DNA of 64,000 bases from Owenia fusiformis (lineage: Eukaryota > Annelida > Polychaeta > Sabellida > Oweniidae). Where the stretch lies: positions 7,259,730 through 7,323,729 of the forward strand of contig CAIIXF020000007.1 of assembly GCA_903813345.2 (NCBI GenBank). The letters are read 5' to 3'. A program made the position numbers and the translations under genes. Under the pieces are notes generated by a model. It had not been told where the DNA came from, ran no database searches, and worked only from the letters and a program-made list of their open reading frames with translations. Positions 23,664 through 37,032 of the stretch are shown piece by piece. Position 1 is the first letter of the stretch. Every line of letters begins with the position of its first letter.

Positions 23664-26600
23664 AGTTATTTCTTCGTTACATAGTTAAGACATTTTGAAG
23701 CGCTTCAATCATTAACCAAACTGCATTCATGCATGTCCTTGATAACACACAATGTCACCACAAGTACAGTCCCAATCGAAACAAAACTTACTGTGGAAAA
23801 TCCCAAATCATTCCAAAACGACAGCATGATAAACCATGACATCTCATTTCTTCTCAGCCCTGAGATGTTTCAGGTTAAACAGAAGATGTTATGAGTATCA
23901 GAATGCCCAAACGATGAATTCACCATATTTGTCCATCAACACCAATAAAACACATACAAGGGACATTAACTATATTTGCCCAAACAGCTGACTTCACAAG
24001 CATCATCGATATAGCCTTCTCACCTATATCGACATACTTTTCGAACACCATATTGGGGCGATCAAGAGTGATTTCGTCAACCATCATCATATCATCATCA
24101 ACAAGTTCGACACAAATATTGTCCCATCAATAGCCTTCTAATAGCAAAGTTTCCATTTTATCCACCTATTAACAGTACTATTGCCAAAATTTAGTCCATG
24201 AGGAATTTGACTTTAATTTACCTCATAAAAATATGGTTGTTTTAGCAATGCATTTGCCATTATAAAGTAATATATCAAGCATGGATCACAGAATCGGGAA
24301 ATAGACATGGCTGAAAGAGGTGAGGAGGTTGAGGTCAGGAACAAGTGTTTATATGAGAAAAATGATCTCCAATTTGATTTGTTTAGTGTTTTGTTTCTAT
24401 TCCAAGACTGGGTTTCGTGTCCTATTTACGTATACCTCCCCCGCCGCATATCTATTTTTAGGTTCATATTTCACGGCCAGCAATTTCAGAACCGCGTTAT
24501 AAGTGCCTCGAATATCGGAATGACGTAGGTACGACTGCGAAAGAGGAAATCGATGAAGGGGTTATTAGATTACGGGATAGAACTGGTGATATATTATGCG
24601 GTGTGATGCAGAAGCATTGATTAGAGTACCTCTGACGTAGTCCCGCTAGTTCCCCATGTGAGTGCGTCTACCCATCAGAAGCTCGATGCTATATTGGTTT
24701 CCTTGCATTTGATTCCTTCTCACCAATTGAAATTTTCAAGTTTGCTCTATCAAGCTGCAGGGGCATTTTCATGAGAATTTCTAAACACAATTTAAAGAGT
24801 TAAAGATCGTATGTTTAGATTTATAGTTTCATGTTTTAGCACGATTTTTAAGGCATATGTGTATTTGTTATCACGGTAAGTTTCAAGGGCCTACTTATTG
24901 GCGCATTTACGTCACAAGCAATCAATATGAAACGGGTTGCGTCTGTTCCCAGATCCTCGCGTATCTCCTGTTTTTATGACAAAGTGTTTAATTTTAGCCA
25001 TTAACGGATCGATTAACCCAAAAATATACCACATTTGAACATATTTATATAAGAGAAGTATTTTTAGATCACAGACCATCAATAATTCCTTTGATTCCAA
25101 TTTCGGTGACATGAGCGATACCCCAGCCTTAAAAACTAAATTTGTTTATTGTTTGAATAATTCGTGATTAATATAATTTATATTCTTCTGGTCGTTTTCA
25201 TTATTTTTTCTTTAGATATTTCATTAATAAATCATAACCATACACTTAACTCTGTCAAATGAATTGATTGAATCCTACTCAAGGTATCTGACTGACAAGG
25301 CTCTTCATTAAGACATGCTTTATCTAATAATTTAATAAAGTATACATTGTTCATTTGTTTGTATAATTGCGAGTTGATTAAATATTAATTTATACTGTTG
25401 CAACTGAATAAACGAAACAACCTATAGTGAATAAACGGTCATTGGGATTGTTTGCATTGAAGTGGCCTCGTGGCATGGAAAACACAACCAAGTTGCATAA
25501 AGGTACATTAAGTACAGTGGTCGCACAAATTACACTAATGACCTTGTTGACGGTCATTTGGAAGAACATTGATGATCACGTAGTACAGTTTTAGTAGGGA
25601 GGGTTAAGGTACACGTTTTTTAAAACTTGTGCATGAACGTGTATGATCACGTATTATGATCCTCTATGGATTAGTTCTCCCATTTGTACTGTTCACTTGG
25701 CCGACTGAGTATGAAGATATATATGGTAAATTATTGTAACTAGGAGCAACTACGGCGTATCTGGAGACGTACAGGTTCTCTTGAAAACGTGTAACTTAAC
25801 CTCCCTTTAATGTTGTGTAAGATACATAAAAAACTTGATTCAATGAAGAATAGGTCGAATAAATTACACTCGACCCACATTATCATGAAAACGTGTTGCT
25901 TGAACCACACGGATCGTGCGCATTGGTCATGGATTGAAAAAAGGCTATGAAGGTGTTCGAATACTCAATGCCTTCATAAATGCAAGAGGAAAATCACGAG
26001 TCATAATTAATAAGCACATTAATAAGTAAATATAAACATATATTGCACGTATACACAATCCGGTGATAAAAACTGCACTCGTTCTGAAATCGGAACAAAT
26101 ATCATAAAAATATCTAGGTTTAACAACTGTTTGCGATGTGCATTAATTATGTGGTCATTCTTTTGATCTTAATTTTAAAATACACTCAAATTTCCTAAAT
26201 GTATTAGTCCCCAGTTGTAAAACAAAGACAATCACAACATTAAATTAATACAGGTGTAGAGATAGGTGAGGATAAACTAGTAATATATCCAGAAATAGGT
26301 ACAAAACGTAAAAGGAAACTGGGAAATCCCACTAAGTGCTATTATTAGTTGATATGACGTCGAACGTTTTAAGTTCCTTGTTTATAAATGCCTGTATGGT
26401 CTGCATTGTAGCAGAGGAATTAATAAGTGAGATGCGCTATACGCGGAACTTATGCTTTTGTAGAACTTGCACTGTCTTGCTTCGGTTATTCCTGGTACGA
26501 TTTTCATATGGTTTTCGCTAAGTTGTAGTTCTAGGTTTTTGCTATCTAGGGAACACTTTGCAGACAAATTGCAGAAGTCTTTAATGGGTAAAAGTGCTGC

Positions 26601-26951
26601 CTTGCGTCCTCATTGTTTTTTAAGTATATAATCCAAATTTGATCGCTTTTTGGTGACGTAATATATTCCATGTTATACTGTTTTGTAATCCAAGTGGTGT
26701 ATGTAATAATCTTTTAATCCATAATTATCCATGTGAAGTAAAATCCAACAGGTGAGTCAAGTATATCTCCATTGTCATGTAACTTGTGGTATAATCCATT
26801 TTCAGGTACACTAGCATTTGGTGTATGTATGTATTTTCCAGTTTCATTTTAGAGAACTCGACTTGAATTTTGACTTCGATTATAAAAGTTTTTCCTCAAA
26901 ACAATCTTTACACCATGAAGAAATAAATACAAACAGTTTAATTACACTTAC

Positions 26952-27066
26952 CGTACGTGTTGATAGCACAAGGGAGTACAACCACACCCCCCATCGGTAG
27001 ATTATAACGACGTTGAACCAATTCGTTTTGAGAAATATTAAGTAAAGAGTCTTACTTTAACATCTT
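26952..27066 (-). other. Possible non-coding upstream exon
   Basis: A strong acceptor (CTCTCTCTTGGTCGACAG) and a strong donor (TACG|GTAAGT) lie 115 bp apart in correct order on the minus strand. No start codon in a usable frame; it would be a 5'UTR exon of NR4A if real. Confidence 0.25.
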
Positions 27067-28739
27067 CTGTCGACCAAGAGAGAGACAAATTCCTACTAAC
27101 CTTTAAATGAAGGCTCACCCACCTTATCAGTGGCGCAATTTGCCTCGTCTCCCTAAATGTCACGAGGTGAAATCTCTAAATACACTCTCAATTTTTGTTA
27201 GTATCTCACTTTTGACATTTGTACACGTTGTCTTAGTAGAATTCCAATGTGTTTCGGTTCGATATCTTACGCTGTAATAGACATTTTCAGGGGCAATTGT
27301 AGATAATTAAACATCTAAATCTTAGAGAAATCGCGCTACGAGAAATACCAAGTATTCATTAAATCTTTGTGGGAAATGTCAAAAGCCAACTCGAATGTTA
27401 AGAGACTATTCTTGGATGTGGATAGAAATGCCAACAAGGCAATTATCAATATTCTCGATATATAGCTTTTCTGATAAAGCCAATTACCCGATGATAAATT
27501 CCCAATTATAATAACAGGAGAAAGTTCTATTAAAATATAAAATTGATAACATAATTATAATATATATTTACTTTTCAATACCTTGTCAGCTGCATTATAT
27601 TGAATAAATTCAGTTGATTTAATTCTGTTAAAAACGCACAGCTATAACATAAAACACATATAAATTATTAGACGTAGGTTCCCATGACCTTTCTATTAAG
27701 ATTGTTTATCTACGTCTTAAGGGATATTTAACAGCTTTATCACGCAGTTATGTAACGATACATTTTACAATCGTTTGAATTTCTTTTTTCACTTAGATGA
27801 GTATGCGACTAGAAACATTCGAGACCATCCGCTGAACCGTCATTGACAATAATATCACAAGAAGGACTTAAGTTGTATTGTGTTTCTACACTTGCAACCA
27901 TGTGTTTTACCTTACCATTATTGTACTTTTACCTTACCAAAATTGCATTTGTTTACATTGTATTTCATACCAACATTCACATCTCATTCGATTACTTATC
28001 TATATTTTTTCAATTTAAGTAGACTCCCATTCAATGTATATGTAGCATGTCATCAGGTCATATACTATGTGCTTAACACCTATTAAGGTTAATGTAATAT
28101 TTAAAGAATACTACCTGAATCTGAGATGCCGCAACATTGTTCCAGTATCTTGTGATACCCCATAGTAGGACCACACACCTTTTTACAAATCTGTTGCTTA
28201 AGGAAGAACATCTCGAACCATCACTTGACTTGTACTTTTTGATGACAATTAAAGCAAGATTTAAGTTCTTACCTATGGATCACCCATGTCACCTGGTCAG
28301 ATCTGACAACGTCTTTCCTTGGCGTCGTTGACATCTTCCAACGTTCAAGAATACGGCAATCAAAAGTAGAAATCGGTATCTACGTTTGTCGGAATAGTAT
28401 ATACTATCAGGTTTACGTAGACTCTTCTCCAAGAGTTGGTAGCCGCGCCATGTTTCGTATATTTGCGTCATTTCTTACGTCACTGTTTCCATAGAATCTT
28501 AGAAAATCGATACGCTGACGTCCGTAGGAACCGTAAGAACGTCAGGGCTACTTAAATGTAATCACCATTAAGAGGCTGTCTGCCTCCGAATGTATAGCTT
28601 TATGCAGGGAATAATGTATAAGGCACCATTGATAGGAAATTGTTAGGCAGATTATCCGCTAATAAACCCGTACCATGAAAGATATTAGTAGACATCGATG
28701 CTATGCGGCATTTCATGAATTACTCAAATCGACACTACA

Positions 28740-28753
28740 GTTGCCATGGCAAC
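28740..28753. promoter_or_regulatory. Perfect RFX X-box palindrome
   Basis: GTTGCCATGGCAAC, a textbook symmetric X-box, about 6 kb upstream of the distal NR4A exon. Confidence 0.55.
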
Positions 28754-30372
28754 CAGAGCCAGAGTATAACATTCTTCTGCTTTAGAAATCACAAAGTGGC
28801 AAATCAAACAAGGCAACCTGATAAGAGTATACAGATATGGACAGAGACTTTATATAATCCAACCGTTTAATTAATATTTTTATAATAACACAGGGAATAT
28901 TGATCCTCATTTTTCAGACACCCTTTTTCTCTTGTAACGGTACTAGAAACATCGATTTCACTGCACAACTTATTGCCAGAGTGATTGAGACGAATTCTCC
29001 TGCTTGAAGTGGCCTCTATTCCCGGGCTTTATTTCTATACTCCTCCAGCCATCACAAATCGGCATTCTTTGAAATCTGAAACTAAACAAGAAATGAAAAA
29101 AGTACAATTATGTCAAAAAATCGATGCAATGTTTAGCAGAATATGATCTTAAGCCTACGTGCTCTGTAATATTCTATTCTATGTATCACGGCAGAAAGTA
29201 AGATGATTTTCAACTCAGAATATTTCTTCAATTATTAAGTGTGACAGCCAAGGCAGCGTTACGAGTTATTATTGTCGCATTGTTGTTTAGTTTATAAACA
29301 GATGTAAGTACAATTATAAATCAAATGCTCATCGATTCGACTTACCGACTACTTGATATTTTCCTTACATATAATCTTTTGCCACTCTTGATTTTTAAAG
29401 ATTTTAGATAAACAGATTTGAATATGAATTTAACCAATTGATAAATTGAATTGAATATTTTGTTATCGATTTTCCGATGTTTGTGACTATATATCTAAGT
29501 TTGAGACTCGCTCTTACCTCCAGATACGCCGTAGTTGCTAATGACTGGAACCGTTTCGCAACTAAATTGGCATTTTAAGGATGCAGAGTTTTGTTGAGAA
29601 ATATAAACCCGGGATCAGCCATGTCCATCAAATTAAGTGCGATAGAAAAAGGTCAGAATGATTCGAAATGCCAGGCCATTTAAAACGTATTTACAAAGTT
29701 CTCTCACTACATACATGGCTTAAAACAAAAGGGCACGGGATAAAATTGTGAACTTTATGATAAATGTCGCCCTTGTTGCCGTGTCTGGCTGACACTGTGT
29801 GGCATTGTGTCATTTAGAACCTTATATTTTGCAAAGCAATAAAGGGTAGATTTCTGCTGCAAGGATAAACAATTCTTTAAAGCATAATCAACAAACTGCG
29901 TATATATGATGCTAATTAATTTGCATAACCAGTCTACCGTGCAACTACAAATGCCTTATATGCGTTAAAATACAGACCCGGGACCTTTAGAATTCATGTT
30001 GCTCTTTCCCTTGAATACAATGAATAAATTTATGTTTTCAAAAGGTTGAAATTATAATTGTAGCAATCGTGTATTGCTTTGTCATTGTATATCGAATCAT
30101 AATTGTATTGTATCGTGTTGAATATATTTTCAAATGTGACTTGCTATAAAAATATCTAAGCTTACATATTATATGATCAGAACCAACCTACCACTTGTTG
30201 AACGTTTTCATAATATATAGAGGTTTGTATAATGTTCTACAGGTTGGCACAAAAAAAATGCAACCCTCTTAATTTCTAATAAAAACCTTCTTAATGTAAT
30301 CATGATATGTTCATGTATTTTCGTTTGGAGATTCTGAGATAAAGCGTTTATAATGTGAGAAGCAGTTCTGTA

Positions 30373-30530
30373 CAGTAAAACCTGTAAATGGAACACCTCT
30401 GTAAGTGAAACTCTTTTCCTAGATCAACTGACTTAATGTTAAATGAACCTCTGTAAGTGGAACACTTTTCAGAGTCCAATGACCTATTGCCTTTTAGAAT
30501 ATAAATGTAAGGTACCAAACGGGTTTCACT
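30373..30530. mobile_element. pogo-like MITE, copy 1
   Basis: Starts CAGTAAAACCTGT after TA and ends GGGTTTCACT before TA. Internal GGAACACCTCTGTAAGTG is repeated. No coding capacity. Confidence 0.6.
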
Positions 30531-33170
30531 TAAACAGGAATGCACTTTATCGTCAACAGAATTGAGATTTAGAGAAATTACACTTTCCGTTATGACATGT
30601 TCTCACGCCAGTTATGCAAGCTTCCAATGTGTCACCCTGTATATTATCTTATGATAAATGATAAATCCAAACACTAACTAAAGGTGGCGCGTGGCAATCT
30701 GTGGCACCTGAGACTAATGTCCGAGTCATTTGAATTCAAACACAAATCAATTTTTTCGAACATTATGTCAAATAAGACCCACTCCCCCTGATACAGCCAA
30801 AACCTCAATAAATGGTACCTAGTTTGGTATACCATTGGAAAAATCATCCAAAATTACATTGATTCACAAACTCTCCAAGGAAAGACTCCCTGAAAAGACC
30901 GTACTCTTGGTTTGGACAGTAAAGAAAACAGAATATCACGGATACATTGATGTTACAGGTTTTCTGCACACATTCCACCCTCAATGTTGTAACCTTTGGC
31001 TTTCTCTCCTTCTCAGTCGGTGTGACCTTCCAGGCTCAATTCTTTTAATCTGATGAATGAACAGGCATGTAACGAATTTGAGGATCTGTCGATCAAATTA
31101 CATACAGGTAGTCAGCAGTGACATACTGACAAGTATTTCATTTTTTAAAGTAAACGTTTTATATCAATATAACCCGATCCTGGATCGGATGCCAATATTT
31201 ATTGTCAGTCTGGACCATTCAATGGAATTGGCACCTGTGGTCTGACAGTGTTCAATTGCATTTAGCAAAGGTTGCAGAATCAGCATACCTGGACACCGTA
31301 GCTGGTAAAATGTAGCCTTTGATTGTATCCAAGTCAAATTAAAATCAATATTTGTTACATCTTTTAAATGAATTAAATAGAATGACACGTTGAGCAGGCC
31401 ATCTGCCCTATTCTTGATGAGGCGGGGGCAATGCAATCTGATTATTTTTGATAGAATTAATGGATATTATTTGTTCGCACACCCACGCGTTTTGTTTATT
31501 CCCCTGGGGGACAGCGGAGTCAATATTCAAATGTTGTAGCTTGATAGAATCATGGGAGATAATCCTCCTTTGGTGCAGAATGGATTGAACGTACCTAATC
31601 CATGATCTTACAAAGAATCTCTTGATCTGCGAGTCTGCTGAATTAGATACTCTTGATTTTTATGATCAGAACATATACACTGAATAGAAAAATGTAATTT
31701 ATTACCATTACATCTTCGACTTCCAAGGTGTTATCACACATGACGTTGGGACAACTGAACCCTTGTGAATCAAGATGAAAGCTTAAGACATATATTATAC
31801 TTTCCTGTACATACTATATCTTGAAAAACTCCGAGGGTCCCCGCGAATTAAGGACCGTCCTTAGTGGATGAGATATAGGCTAGAGCGGGACTAGTGGCAA
31901 ATTCCGAGAAATTAAAACGTATAGTGACAAAAAGTGTTGAATGAACAAGATTTGGACACAAAATAATTGAATAATAGTGGTAATTATATCATTAATACTT
32001 GATCAGAGAGGTTTTTCCATTTTTACACTAAACAATCAAAAACAAATTAACAAATTGCATTATAAAATTACCTCAAATACCAATCTTATATTTTCAACCT
32101 TTTAATTGATACATTTTTGATAGCATACATTTAGGGACAGCCTGATAAAAAAATACGCTGAGGAACGTTCTGATGATACTTCAAAATTTGTACTTGATAA
32201 TATGTTTCATATACAGATAATGCCTGGGAAATCACAGACATTGATACATTAAGTTTACTGCAAAAGATGTAATCATTTCAAAATGTGGATTACGCAGTCA
32301 ATAACGTTTCTAGGCAGAGCTTAAAAGCTTATTTAAACTTCCAGATATGTTATTTATCAATGACAAACGCCCAAATGAGATTTGCTTAAAGGATCTTCTG
32401 CCAAGTCTTAGCTAATCAATAATTAAAATTGCGTTTGTTGAGGCTCTGTGGGCATATGGGGCAGTTGATCGCAATGCAGTAATCGGGACTCTATATATTT
32501 ATTATCGAAAATTAGTCCTAAACAAATTCGCATAAAACATTTCACTTATTTTTGCTGCACTTCAAAAAATAAACAAGAATAATTTTATTGGCTACTAATA
32601 TTATTCACTCAAGTATAATATACAAGGCATTAAGCAAAATGTCACTACCTGCCATTTGTTAAAGACGACGACCGCTGAACTCCGACCATTTAACCCTCGA
32701 ACGCCGAACATCATGGTGAGATATCACAGCCTCCTATCAGTTTCCTTCTTGAAGGAGCATCACAATGGCCAAACATCGTTTTCGAAAAAAAGTTAGAGAC
32801 AATAACAATATGTCACCATTCCATCTAGTGGTGACATAATTATATATATTGTATATATGTTGTATACAATATGGGTCGTTGTAATTGTTAGCGGATAAGA
32901 TTTGTGCTATGAATTCATGCTATAAAGCAAACGTACCTCTCTTTATATTTTTGAAATACCATATCATATCGTTGTGAAAAAATTGCTCTTAATCTGATAT
33001 GACAGTCAAGGTTGAAATTCATTAATAAAGCAAAATTAATCTTCTGCTATATCAAGCTATCGAACTGAAACTTTGCAAATCAAGATGAGATTTCATGTAG
33101 ATTGTAGTGCAATGATTTATTTTGTATATTCTGATGTTACACTTTGTGCTGTCTCGTTTGTCAATACTCT

Positions 33171-33243
33171 TTGCATTCGTTCGACTTCAATATTCTTAAA
33201 ACTAGAGAGCTTCGTTTATCGCTAGACTCTGCGCGCGTGGTAT
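33171..33243. repeat. Diverged arm of the 58-kb foldback family
   Basis: TTGCATTCGTTCGACTTC, then CTTAAAA, AGAGAGCTTCG and CTAGACTCTGCGCG occur in the same order as in the left arm of the element at 58009. The opposite arm is missing. Confidence 0.5.
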
Positions 33244-33480
33244 TTTATCAAAGGGGTAACGAGGACTGCAGACGAGTTGTGAGCAACTTCCCAATGCCAT
33301 TTTTCTATAAAGTCCAAATTACAAACTGAAAAATATTTTTATACAGATACACATGCACTATTGAAGAATACCTCCTTGTTTTTACGTATAAATATCAAAT
33401 TGGGTTGACATTTAATAATAGATGCCTTGAAACAAATTCAGTGAAACTTCTACAATATCTTTTGGCCTTTTTCAATATCC

Positions 33481-33906
33481 CAGATGCGAGAAGAAATAAT
33501 CTTGATTTACGTCATTAAAAATCCACAATTCAGTCAAACTGATGTCATATTTGGAATCTACATGTAAAATTACATCTAGAAATGTGGTTTTGAAAAGAGT
33601 TTATCAACTTTTAAAATTTAATTTTCTTTGAAAATGTGACTTTTAGGTCGGTGAGATTCCCCATAGACACCATGTTGTAAAACCACAAAAAGTGAAATAT
33701 CTTTTCTTGTGATGGGCAGATCATATTTTCTTTTGCAGGACATATTTTAATTTGTATAACTATCAGATAGATAAGGGTAATATGAAAAGTTAACCACTAA
33801 AACTGATGCATATTCAAGTTTAAGGGAATTTTGTAATACCCTGCCATGTTAATTCCCCCGAATCAGCCACCTGGTGGCGAAACTGGTAACTACCTACTCG
33901 CATCTG
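33481..33906. mobile_element. Short-TIR element carrying a CTCF-like palindrome, copy 1
   Basis: Left end CAGATGCGAGAAG and right end CTACTCGCATCTG are inverted copies. The body is homologous, in inverse orientation, to 52594-52973. Contains GCCACCTGGTGGC at 33869-33881. No open frame for a transposase. Confidence 0.6.
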
Positions 33907-36900
33907 AGTAATTTACATGAAACGTACAAGTAGTCAAATGTAACAATGTAGCAATACGTATGTAGTCTTTACGTTGTTAGTGTTTGGTCGACTTTTTAAA
34001 GATTAGCAGTTATTAAGGGGCTTTATATGATACATTCCTATTGCAAATACAATGAACAGTATCTTTTCAATCTGGTTCACATGATTTATAGGGGTTTTAA
34101 AAAAATCTGCTTTCTTTCGTAGATGTTTCTATTATCAAATAATTGCTTTAATAAACAGCACTTAATCAAGTAGTAATAGAAAATAACTGTCTTATAATTT
34201 ACAATATTGATTTTTACAACTGGCTTTTTTCAATAATAAATCTTCTAGTAACAGTATAATGAGAAAGTCATATGTTTGCCTATGTATAAGCTACTCAATG
34301 AGGGATAACTATCCCTAACAACACTAAAATCCTCATTATCCGTTTTAATAGCTCTATTTTTAGATATAATTATCTTTTAAAACATTTCCTTGGAGATCTT
34401 GTTCAATCAGATTGGTATTCAAAACATTCGTCTGTTATATTGAATTTGTAGGATGTATTTGTGATTTGGTCCGTTTGATGCGTTTTATCACTTTATATCT
34501 AAATTTTAGAAGATGGAGTTTCAGGAAAAAATAAATTGAAACATTTCCTGTGTGAGCTGTTTAATTAAGGTTGATCGTAAACTCGATTTGTTACATTAAA
34601 CATGTAATATCAGGAATTTCATTTGATCGGCTTTATGTATTATTGACTCATTTAATGTATATTTCCATCTTTCTATATACTACATTAGAAATAATTTTAC
34701 AATGGACCAACATGACCAAAATTTAAATCAGTAAACAATTTGAAAAATCAACTTTTTTACCTTTGGAAGGTCATTTATGGTCACCAAAAGGTCAAATCTG
34801 AAATCCACTTATCAACAATTACACCAAGAATTCAATACACATATACAATCCAGGCAGAGTACCTATCAAAAATCGTATTACACATAAATAAACACAGGAG
34901 AAAGGGAACAAGTGCCAATATAAGGACATTCTTGTAACATTGACTTAACATCAGTAGATGAGTGGAGAAACTGCAAAATATGGCAGATTTCAAAGCAAAT
35001 TAATTAATGGATCGTTTTTTCAATAATTGATGATTAGTATTGATACTAAAGGAGCTCTTAGATAGTGAATATTTGGAGTATTTGAACCCCTGCTACACAA
35101 TAACTTATATATTACATAAACAATGCATTTGTATCACAGTCACCATTTATATGTTTAAGCATTAAAAAATTAATAATTTTTTATGAAATATTGTGTGTGG
35201 TAGTGTCCTCTCTTTAATTTTGCTTTGTATTTAGTTAACTCATTATGGGTATCTCAAGTAATAAAGTTAATAAATCTAAATCTATACATATACATATCGA
35301 TCATCTAGTACATACACACACCCAAGCCTTACAATAAGAAACAGTAGAATATAATAAATTTATTTCACACTTATATTTACTTTAACTTCACTCAAAGAAA
35401 ATGTTATTACATAAACAATACTCTTAATCTTAATACTGAAAACAGTGAGCTTTGGTTTCATACAAATGTTTCATTTTTCAAAAAATATCACAGTTGTAAT
35501 GCTATATGTTTTTATAAGTTTTAAATAAACTTAAGAATATGAATAAATACATCGCAAAAAATTGTAAATTAAACATTTTGACAGTTTTCAATGAGACAGT
35601 TCATAAAAAAGATTTTCCCTAAATGAATGCAACTTCAAAAAGGATTTCTATTTAGGCAATGGATTCTCAGGTAAGGCACATTAATTTCAAGCATAGATTG
35701 TTTTCTTAAATTGATAAGTATCTACATATTTACAATTCTCCATATAAAACAATGCTGATGCACAAATGGATGGACTCATAAAATGTAATATTCAAAAATA
35801 TGTACATGATTATTTACATTATTATAAGCATTTAATACAAAGCAATATGGTTTCATACACTTCAATGAAATTTGTAACATTTCAATTGAACATCACAAGA
35901 ATTTCTTTAATCAACTGTATCTTTCATGAATTTAATCACATCTTAATAAAAATTCAGTTAATTAAGTCAGATATCTGTGTATATTTAATTCTAACATGCA
36001 CTGTTAAGTACATTAAAACCTGCATATAGTGAACACCCATGGAGCCACAAAAAATGTTCACTATAAGTACAGTAGGTGTTCACTACAGAGAGGGTTTTTT
36101 ATACAAGAGTCGATGTCTTAAAGTAATGCTCACTTGACACAGGAATTCATTAGAGAGAGGTGTTCACTAAAACAGGATTTTCTGTATTTGGTTATATGCT
36201 GATCCACCATGCTACATTTTCCAAGTGTTTCCATAACGTATTCTTTTAATAATCTTCAACTCCAGAAAATTAAAGAAAATGAGATTTTAACATTTTAATG
36301 GAAAAAAGCATGTTATAGTTTTACATTTTAAAAATTAATTAAAAATTGACTGTAATTGCTTTTTAATGTCAATTAGATTATGTGTCTAACTTTCAACATC
36401 CTGCTTTGATGGTATGTATAGAGAAGTCAATTTTAGATTTCACACACCATTTACTTAAAAGTTTAACTAATTTCCATAACATTCGCTATGCTCTGGAGCA
36501 TAGAGAGATTGAGATTTCAGAAATTTGAGATCTACAAATAAAGCTATATGTTCAGCTAAATAAATAAGATTTTAAGAAATATAACCGGATGTATCAAAAA
36601 CTCATAAACATTGAATATGAGTGGTACAACAAGTACAAAGTGTATACTGATACAAGATGTTATAGATGATATAAGTAATAGCCTATGGCCTGTGTCTAGT
36701 CCACAAAAATAACAATTATAACATTTTAATCTTATAAACTTCCCTCTGACCGAGGGCAGTAAACATTAAATACTTTGTTCAAGCATTTGAAAAAAGAGCT
36801 GTATTTTGCGAGCTTTTGTCAATTTAAAATGTACACTGTCAAAACTGTTCAAAGATAAACCCTTGACCAGCGAGAGTTTACACTGATTGAATGTCACCCA

Positions 36901-36977
36901 GTATATTGTTCCCATTGAAACCAGTCTGTTTGTTTAAGAACAAAGATGTTCGTTGCTAAGTGATGGCATCAAAATAT
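33907..36977. other. Intergenic DNA and desaturase 3'UTR
   Basis: Very AT-rich. On the minus strand the part beside 36977 must hold the desaturase 3'UTR; an AATAAA on that strand lies near 35358. No gene seen. Confidence 0.5.
36011..36184. mobile_element. pogo-like MITE, copy 2
   Basis: Starts CATTAAAACCTG and ends CAGGATTTTCTG, flanked by TA on both sides; internal GGTGTTCACT repeated. Lies about 0.8 kb beyond the desaturase stop codon, so it may be in the 3'UTR or just downstream. Confidence 0.6.
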
Positions 36978-37032
36978 CTACCCAGTTGTATGGAATGCAT
37001 CGTACCATAGTTCCCCATATTCCTGTAACGAC
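36978..37032 (-). CDS. FADS: Desaturase exon 10 with stop
   Basis: [18 protein letters not shown] and TAG at 36980-36978; acceptor TAACATTGCAG. Too short to stand out as an open frame; recognised by its match to the FADS C-terminus. Confidence 0.92.

Larger units (their letters stand above)
23700..33170. other. Intergenic DNA upstream of NR4A
   Basis: No conserved protein found on either strand. It holds the X-box at 28740, the possible exon at 26952, a lone consensus donor at 29518 (minus) preceded by an open frame without Met, and one pogo-like MITE at 30373. Confidence 0.5.
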
